Shown here: piece after piece, positions 6,801 to 10,097 of the stretch
How the letters are laid out: every line of letters begins with the position of its first letter
Numbering within the stretch: the stretch's first letter is position 1
Source: Clostridiales bacterium UBA1770
Lineage (GTDB): Bacteria > Bacillota > Clostridia > Oscillospirales > CAG-272
Reading direction: 5' to 3'
Assembly: GCA_002315325.1 (NCBI GenBank)
Contig: DCGU01000069.1
Span: 30,973 to 41,069, forward strand
Length of the DNA: 10,097 nucleotides
Notes under the pieces: model-generated
The model's database searches: none
What the model saw: the letters and a program-made list of their open reading frames with translations, nothing else
What the model was told of the DNA's origin: nothing
Made by a program: the position numbers and the translations under genes

Positions 6801-9768
6801 CAATACCAGCTATAGCGTTGACGTCGTGACGAATGCTGAAACCGGTAATTACTTTACCGCTGTGACAAACGACCCCGGTACGACGGGATTGTTGTATCCC
6901 GCCACGAGTGCCGGCAACGACACGTATAACGTGAGCACTTCCCAGCCTGCCACGAGCGTGAGCAGCGGGCAGACCTACGTCTTTGCCGTGGTCAAGGGCG
7001 GTGCATACTATTTGGCCTGCCGCGACTCCACCGCGACGGATATCGTGCAGGCCGTGGACCAAGGTTCGGGTGTCCCCGCAACCGTCTCGGCCGCCTACGT
7101 TTGGTCGGCCGCCACCATTAATAACCGCTTCTCGCTGTACGGCGTGGACGGCAGCGGCCGTCAATTGTGTATTAACACGTCGGACGGCAGCCGCCTGTAC
7201 GTCCCTGCCAGCGCCAAGGACTGTTATTGGACCTACAAAGCAGAATTGGGCACAGCCCGCTTTGATGCAACAAGCGCCGCCAACGCGACCGAGTTGAGTC
7301 TGTACAAGGTGACCAAGAATACCGACTTCGACGCCGTGACCGACGTCGCCACGCGACTCAACGGTAAGGCGCAAATCACGCCCTCGCTCTCCGTGGCGTC
7401 GGCCGGATACCTGCTCGTCGCGCAGGTGGCGGGCGACAGCAGCACGTCCTATTATTCCCTGGCAGTCTCCTCGCCCGAAACGGCGGTGACGCTGGATATC
7501 ACGGATATCTTTACGGATACCCTGGCGGGCGACAACATCACGGTATTCGACGCATCGGTTTGGGACCAGCTTGGTTCCGACTACCGTCTCATCTTCGATA
7601 ACAACGGTTTCGACGGCAGTGACCTGTACCTAATGACCGGCAGCCACACCACGTCGGCGGCACAGCCGTGTTTGGTGACGGTTTCCGACCTGGGCGGCGA
7701 TATCTCGGCCTACACCTGGAACCTGCACACGCAGTCGACCGGGTACTTGCTGGGCTACAGTGACGCCTCGCACGGCACCCCCGTGGAAACGTATCTGTAC
7801 TTTGATGCGTCGTCCTTAACCTTTAAACTCACCACCGATATCGCCATCGCACAGGCGGGCACGCAGGTGACGATGTATCAGCTCCACAACGAGATTGAAG
7901 ATATCGTGTACCAAACCTTCAGCATCGGCATGGCGTCCGACGGTGTCACCGTCGAATCCCTGCCGCTGGTCAAGGCTAACCCGCATGAGATTACGACCTT
8001 CGGCGGCGACGATTCGGCCCTGTCCGGCATCATCGACCACCGCATTGACGGTGAGTATATGATTATGGCGGTACTGGACGGCACCTATTATACGCTGACC
8101 TACAACGCCGAGAACGAACTCACCTTCGTTGACGTATCGCTGTTATTCGCCGGCAACAAGAGCCTGATGCAATATGATGCCAACGTCCCGGCACAATATT
8201 GTCTCTCCGTCAACAACCGCTATATTTGGCAGCAGACGGGTACACTGACGACGTCCACCGATATGACCAACGGCATATCCTTACACAACGTGGGGTGTGA
8301 CCGCACCTTGAGCCTGGGCGGCGTGACAGAGGGCCTGTCGTACAACGGCCAGCAATTGTTCGCGACAAGCGGCGGCAGCGCCTATTATCTCAACTTTACC
8401 GCGAACGGCGGCTATGCCGTGACTATGGGTACCTCGAGCGTGCCGATTACGCTGTATGCCGTCGGTATCAGCGGTAACGCAACGGGCGGCAGCCATTCCC
8501 ACGGCGGCGGCCAGTACGTCTACTTTGAAGAGGGTCTGCCCACAAGCGGTGCCGACTACAGCAACTTCAGCCACGAAATCACGACGATTTCCGACCTGAA
8601 ACAGTACATGATGACCTATGCGGGCGTCATTGACTGGGAGGCCGGCTGGAGCCTGGAGGACGGCAGCAAGATGGACAACGCCGACTATTCGATCTATTTC
8701 GAGGGCGGTATCGACTTCGATGCCTCCAACTTCGCATCGACCTTTGTGCAGGTGGGGTCTTCCTACAACAAGCGCGATATCACCACCGGCAACCGCACCG
8801 AGGACGTTTTAAACGTTTCCTACTATGCGCCCGAAGGCGGTATCGTCGTCCTGATTCCTTACGCAACCGAGTCGCATCCCGTATTCGTCAACGTCATTGC
8901 CACGACCGAGCAGGCCGTGGACAAGTACGACGAAACGCTGCGCTGGCTGGCGTTGTGGAAGGCGGCAGACCTGAATGCCGAGAGCGGCACCCTGACCGTC
9001 AACGGTAAGACGAGCGATATCACGGCAGCGGACTATGCCACGGTGCTCAAACGCACCCGCAATACGCCCTATGCCGCCATTCCTCTGCCCAACAGCACAG
9101 GGTCTGTCGCGAGCGGTGCTTCGGCCGTATATCTCGCGGGCGAGATGGCACCCCACTATCTTCCCACCCTGCAGGCAACGGCAGGAGGCCAAACCTTTAA
9201 CAGCGGTTGGGACCACCTGATTGCCCACACGTTCGAGATCAACGAGCCGGGCCTGTATTATATCGGCTCCACGGCCGGTTCCGTGGCCTACTCGTACGTT
9301 TCGGTTTACGATAAGTACCTGGCCATCGGTGCCGAGGACGGCACCATCTCCGTCAGCGACGACTTCACGTTGGACTTCGTCTGGGGCACGTACAACGCCG
9401 ACTGCACGGCAGCAAGCGATTTCGGGGCCGACACGGCCCTGGGCAGCGTCTGCTACGTCGGAAAGACGGGCACGGAGGAGAGCGATACTTGGCGCCACAG
9501 CAATATCCAGCCGGAATTCGTGGACGGTACCGCAGGCCTGTATACGGGCAGTATGCCGGACGTATACGACCCCGTGGACGATTTGACGATCGAGGTCTAT
9601 CGTGTGATCGATCCCGGCACCGGCGTTTCCACTGTGACAATTCAGTTGAGCGGCGACGACGGTACGGCGACCTCCGGCTACCTCGGTGCAGGGCAGGTCA
9701 AGATTATCAACTCGAACTCGGCGTACGAGCGGAATAAGAACAAATATCAGTTAACGTATGCGAACTGA
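724..9768 (+). CDS. Giant exported repeat-module surface protein (3014 aa)
   Basis: I do not recognise a named family for the whole protein. Residues 1-40 form a signal peptide or anchor. Residues about 80-390 look like a GLUG-type beta-helix-like region. Residues about 520-2590 carry about eleven diverged modules. Each opens with a pattern like hydrophobic-x-x-G-x-Y-x-I-x-A followed by G-x-Y-Y-x-L, has central aromatic-W strands and Y-L motifs, and usually closes with L-Y-x-hydrophobic (for example LHLYRL, LSLYKV, ITLYAV). The opening aromatic residues lie near 531, 703, 868, 1005, 1216, 1390, 1589, 1901, 2085, 2229 and 2445. Residues about 2590-3014 form a distinct C-terminal part with a histidine/glycine-rich hinge (about 2590) and a final IEVYRV. 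There is no LPXTG-like motif, hydrophobic tail or SLH domain. The composition (Ser, Thr, Gly, Asn, Tyr; few Lys and Cys) suits an extracellular beta-rich adhesin or structural protein; enzymatic activity is not evident. About 5305-6345 has clearly lower GC. The stop codon lies within an inverted repeat, so the native C-terminus may be altered. Confidence 0.9.
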   Translation: MKLLKGRVQSAQLHKRLPRAGVVLLAVLLLCLALCAAAFAYYTYRGQYAGILTVNGEVRLDAFDVLYEDMRNQAGYGTTPENPFVIDNVSRWNNLIKLNNEGKLVSSKTASGATHYYFCLEFNTETMQLLDLADEGSFAPVGTVSYPFMDDLAGVVYAYNDATLGTVYYSGCIETVQITHVGSTVYVENDATALNPADYPAGTYYAVPHTYTKVNDKIVLDLTSTLTYIPQSQMTPVRQMIANETIALDASANAADNPVDVGVFGTIGASANVHDVILYNINISCTEDVTKLASVWSAVLDLFTGHNTVKDDDSDERHIGIFAGHVLGNVGNISVAGQSTIEIATAGVNYHSAYTTVGAFGDSATIGGIPVQELIEDFFTGNGNVGGCLFADAVYELVTTAGTSGERGATYYTLSNVQQNGKNLVKANQTFAMGSYTFLLSSSGNVISSIWPETVVNAIDNGNGTVTLSVLNDNTHAVNTCVLYCNDEYRYTGDEGSQSAVIGKAAAVSESKYTGVSNPDNSGSVIDAGKYLICARVQDDDVVGGYSYYAVKIKARLNNAGEAVYSFDDEDNDVTNYVMDQSGSKTLYMSALWEVENAATQAKFENCRFTGNWLGVNADKPSLCNSTAAVGLSYDLGNSAMYYTTTSGSTTLTHYLTFNPANNSFYFSETRGTYADIRLYAISNGYILREVTSTADLVENDQYIIAAEQGGTYTMLGLDTQTTSAGTTTISAQASAWNTDEAPASVTLNAYNANKNYVWLMGNVSGSTFTLVDRMSGTLYLAHDGSTAAGSASQQSIAYATAGSGCTLTMDGNTLTYNGTNFITGSAASGVTLHLYRLVPDVDDPLYITYAGSSMVDAQSSTLAAGDYVVTIKNGNDTYAVNRSGGAVSISPASVDNTTMATLRWTLTPTGGGATGDTFTLSYAGTTLSIGNNTIWRYDAVNHRFFTVDGSKYLGISGTSFALYNNDTQSGISFAATMYQVKTQYTYASFGLVDPSGTLSASKVYFIATAPIGDSTSIEAPVLAGRTDASTNGSALSYYNIGGKYTVSGTVSNRTATFVTTYDISNYVWNYERSSSQGSYDDDNQFYNGTGSRKLYLGISATTGSRTLQLNSASQRSINGSIVAATTFNLYSSHTYWFQDYYYSAYGGMICFHGSLQYNFLHLGSNPGTLDLVVRGDNGCYVTDMPYVYEAGSMTTTEVLSAVSDTGDTLVQDFDYMIAAAFGTGDETRYAALSRNDEGTLTMGGTDVTAQVQQSLTNPGASVMVPVGAAWTQTSDSAELRFAHVATANSGSANYLIPNGTSAVTTQNVASNVTNNTATWHYDIVGKRLSTIINSTTYYLAATKNGETVSWSLTTNIANAARIYLIHVEATYRVDRVDDWGSDTLQSGEFVIAGTSAAGATGLGSTGNEIVWQSMSGYLTTNLSEANYMAIQNYIWLQKYYDNNTSITYATDITDNEITFQPANKAGLGGVAGLYRSGGLFSSSGYVLQPYSGDYRWDLTKTNTGNWTLINADKVGNSTFGTSAGQVGLIFTDESSSTLNAQQAGVIYEKTSTGELDNSVNWGTDSSNIYLYNSVSFQPISTISTEAYYFLVAVVNSKTYAIGNYSGNIAVIEASSADGLDNHFKWRLSSFSGGYRLYNAEDNTTYANVDAEGELYLGEADPIGYFTRSGALLKYAYLVGDTYYAYRYSSSSVRLNTSTSYYAQLYYVSNVETRTYIWGEEYYRYTLTKTSSSNNTVDGSNRWLLLNSTSRYYLVGHSGSSFTIINIGTPNSSNGGNLVFDFDDNVSEYTAYNLQVTKVGSKYSLKFSDTNLYYLTPPTSISSSKVITLSTTQSVFGYNDSNGLNVSTVSPGTFGISSISNGFSIVPANGNTMVGGTTIVFRKNGSTWSPYYGSLNTGDTYAIAVRKMPTDENHPGNNTASYYLMGYNGSSLISYDLGATTDDAATFLSGNTNYHLVAIDGNNNIGKQLVYVNTMTSESNYRYLAVSDTGYLTASSTMPTTYDWRYEGNDTLTYKSRLWTVTKDEGNTSYSVDVVTNAETGNYFTAVTNDPGTTGLLYPATSAGNDTYNVSTSQPATSVSSGQTYVFAVVKGGAYYLACRDSTATDIVQAVDQGSGVPATVSAAYVWSAATINNRFSLYGVDGSGRQLCINTSDGSRLYVPASAKDCYWTYKAELGTARFDATSAANATELSLYKVTKNTDFDAVTDVATRLNGKAQITPSLSVASAGYLLVAQVAGDSSTSYYSLAVSSPETAVTLDITDIFTDTLAGDNITVFDASVWDQLGSDYRLIFDNNGFDGSDLYLMTGSHTTSAAQPCLVTVSDLGGDISAYTWNLHTQSTGYLLGYSDASHGTPVETYLYFDASSLTFKLTTDIAIAQAGTQVTMYQLHNEIEDIVYQTFSIGMASDGVTVESLPLVKANPHEITTFGGDDSALSGIIDHRIDGEYMIMAVLDGTYYTLTYNAENELTFVDVSLLFAGNKSLMQYDANVPAQYCLSVNNRYIWQQTGTLTTSTDMTNGISLHNVGCDRTLSLGGVTEGLSYNGQQLFATSGGSAYYLNFTANGGYAVTMGTSSVPITLYAVGISGNATGGSHSHGGGQYVYFEEGLPTSGADYSNFSHEITTISDLKQYMMTYAGVIDWEAGWSLEDGSKMDNADYSIYFEGGIDFDASNFASTFVQVGSSYNKRDITTGNRTEDVLNVSYYAPEGGIVVLIPYATESHPVFVNVIATTEQAVDKYDETLRWLALWKAADLNAESGTLTVNGKTSDITAADYATVLKRTRNTPYAAIPLPNSTGSVASGASAVYLAGEMAPHYLPTLQATAGGQTFNSGWDHLIAHTFEINEPGLYYIGSTAGSVAYSYVSVYDKYLAIGAEDGTISVSDDFTLDFVWGTYNADCTAASDFGADTALGSVCYVGKTGTEESDTWRHSNIQPEFVDGTAGLYTGSMPDVYDPVDDLTIEVYRVIDPGTGVSTVTIQLSGDDGTATSGYLGAGQVKIINSNSAYERNKNKYQLTYAN
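961..1890 (+). other. N-terminal GLUG-like beta-helix-like region of the giant protein
   Basis: Residues about 80-390. It begins with P-E-N-P-F-V-I-D followed by W-N-N-L-I-K-L-N-N-E-G, the kind of lead-in often seen before beta-helical repeats of surface proteins (G-T-x-x-N-P-Y-x-I, then an L-x-x-L-A-like helix). Short turns of GLUG character follow at about 260 (V-G-V-F-G), 319 (I-G-I-F-A-G with V-G-N-I-S-V) and 357 (V-G-A-F-G). Family membership is judged by eye from these motifs; a profile search would decide it. Confidence 0.45.
2281..8500 (+). repeat. Array of about eleven diverged beta modules within the giant protein
   Basis: Residues about 520-2593. Comparable opening strands include GKYLICA (529), NDQYIIAA (700), AGDYVV (865), VYFIATA (1004), DYMIAAA (1215), GEFVIAG (1388), YYFLVAV (1588), GDTYAIAV (1898), QTYVFAV (2083), AGYLLVA (2227) and GEYMIMA (2443). 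Downstream in most modules come V-W or I-W strands, F/Y-x-L and Y-L strands, a second W-x-Y/L strand and a closing L-Y. Spacing runs from 137 to 216 residues, with one gap of 312 that may hold a second, degenerate module. The copies are too diverged to be recent tandem duplications. The alternation of W, YxL and YL strands is loosely reminiscent of beta-trefoil lectin-like folds, but this is only a guess. Confidence 0.6.
5305..6345 (+). other. Low-GC mosaic segment inside the giant gene
   Basis: By hand count, sampled lines inside the segment have about 28-32% GC, while flanking lines of the same gene have about 52-55% or more. Codon choice changes with it: TTA, TCA, ACA, AAT and TAT dominate here, while CTG, TCC, ACC, AAC and TAC dominate outside. 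The reading frame is uninterrupted, and the encoded residues (about 1528-1874) keep the module pattern (YYFLVAV, KWRL, YIW). The segment therefore looks like a homologous module of foreign or different base composition. Boundaries are approximate to some tens of bases; the left one is gradual (about 5305-5380), the right one fairly sharp. Confidence 0.8.
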
Positions 9769-9872
9769 TATTTGTTCGGTGAAATAAATCCCGTACGGGA
9801 TTTGTGAAATATGGGCATACGCCCATGTGAAATGTGCTTCGCACGTTAAGGAACAAATTGCATAGCAATTTG
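9738..9872 (+). repeat. Hairpin array with constant GTGAAAT linkers at the gene's 3' end
   Basis: Five hairpins lie in a row. H1 pairs 9738-9752 with 9763-9777 (15 bp, perfect) and contains the stop codon. H2 is AAATCCCGTACGGGATTT (9786-9803). H3 is ATGGGC-ATAC-GCCCAT (9811-9826). H4 is GTGC-TTC-GCAC (9834-9844). H5 is CAAATTGC-ATA-GCAATTTG (9854-9872). An identical GTGAAAT precedes H2, H3 and H4 at 9779-9785, 9804-9810 and 9827-9833. Stem sequences are unrelated to each other while pairing is exact, so structure rather than sequence appears to be preserved. I have seen similar-looking arrays in Clostridia-type sequence but cannot name a described family. Confidence 0.8.
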
Positions 9873-9882
9873 AATTGATTTA

Positions 9883-9930
9883 AAAAGCCCACCCGCGGAT
9901 GGCGCAAGCCGCCGCGGGTGGGTTTTGTTT
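9883..9930 (+). terminator. Strong intrinsic terminator, probably bidirectional
   Basis: CCCACCCGCGG (9888-9898) pairs perfectly with CCGCGGGTGGG (9912-9922). An inner GGC/GCC stem (9901-9903 with 9908-9910) is capped by GCAA, a GNRA tetraloop. A TTTTGTTT run follows on the plus strand. On the minus strand the stem is followed by CTTTTT, so it could also stop transcription arriving from the right. It lies 114 bases after the stop codon of the giant gene and is the natural end of its transcript. Confidence 0.9.
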
Positions 9931-9940
9931 GAACCTAAAA

Positions 9941-9988
9941 AGGCTCCCTCGGGGAGGGAGCTGGCGCCGTAGGCGACTGAAGGAGTTC
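9941..9988 (+). repeat. Short palindromic intergenic repeat, right copy 1
   Basis: Same family as 34-90, in the opposite orientation: AGGCTCCCTC, then GAGGGAGCTGGCGCC, then AGGCGACTGAAGGAG. The first hairpin pairs GCTCCCTC (9943-9950) with GAGGGAGC (9954-9961). Relative to the left copy, both arms have changed in a compensating way (T-A replaced by C-G). A second small stem CGCC-GTA-GGCG lies at about 9965-9975. The unit begins just after the terminator. Confidence 0.75.
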
Positions 9989-9992
9989 CCCC

Positions 9993-10093
9993 TCGTAGGC
10001 TCCCTTGTGTAGAAGTGAATACGCTTCGCGTAGCATGTTCGCTTCGCTCTCTATGCTGCTGTCACGACTTGTCGTGACTGAGGGATTGTCGTT
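9993..10093 (+). repeat. Short palindromic intergenic repeat, right copy 2, enlarged
   Basis: It begins with TCGTAGGCTCCCTTGTGTA and ends with GACTGAGGGATTGT, matching the reverse complement of the left copy at both ends. The AAGGGAGC arm is missing and the middle is longer. It contains ACGC-TTC-GCGT (10021-10031), an AGCAT/ATGCT stem (10032-10057) and a perfect 8-bp hairpin GTCACGAC-TT-GTCGTGAC (10061-10078). The stretch from the stop codon to the window's right edge (9769-10097) therefore holds only hairpins, a terminator and repeats; I see no gene in it. Confidence 0.7.
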
Positions 10094-10097
10094 CTCC

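Noticed and set aside
8809..9498. 229-codon open frame on the minus strand
   Set aside because: Same reasons: antisense to a clearly coding region, no domain and biased composition.
9600..9768. LPXTG-type or other C-terminal cell-wall anchor
   Set aside because: The last about 55 residues contain no LPXTG-like motif, no hydrophobic stretch and no basic tail.
9779..9872. CRISPR array
   Set aside because: The constant element is only 7 bases and the intervening sequences are self-complementary hairpins rather than unrelated spacers; no cas genes are present.

Overview
The window looks like a chromosomal segment from a low-to-mid-GC Gram-positive anaerobe, most plausibly an uncultured gut Clostridia-type member of the Bacillota. 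This is inference. It rests on the GAGG/AAGGA ribosome binding sites, a long signal-peptide-bearing surface-type protein rich in Ser, Thr, Gly, Tyr and Asn, and short palindromic intergenic repeats of a kind I associate with such genomes. No phylogenetic marker gene is present, so the assignment stays soft.

Layout: positions 1-257 hold no gene but carry two facing copies of a short palindromic repeat family. A small gene (258-626) encodes a complete 122-residue DUF559 / Vsr-like endonuclease-fold protein. After a short spacer with a candidate promoter comes one enormous gene (724-9768) encoding a 3014-residue exported protein. It consists of a signal peptide or membrane anchor, a GLUG-like beta-helix-like N-terminal part, about eleven diverged copies of an aromatic-rich beta module of roughly 140-310 residues, and a separate C-terminal region with no recognisable cell-wall sorting signal. 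Almost all of the gene is GC-rich (about 50-60% in sampled lines), but one internal stretch (about 5305-6345) falls to about 30-40% GC without breaking the frame. It corresponds closely to one module, which suggests module exchange.

The 3' end is unusual. The stop codon lies inside one arm of a perfect 15-bp inverted repeat. That repeat opens an array of hairpins whose stems differ in sequence but are separated by an identical GTGAAAT linker. A strong, probably bidirectional intrinsic terminator follows, then two more copies of the palindromic repeat family seen at the left edge, the first of them in the opposite orientation to the left-most copy.

The genes do not form an obvious pathway. 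The giant protein is probably a surface or secreted structural/adhesive protein transcribed alone from its own promoter. The DUF559 gene is a solitary nuclease-fold gene sitting beside the repeats, and whether it has any role in their mobility is an open hypothesis.
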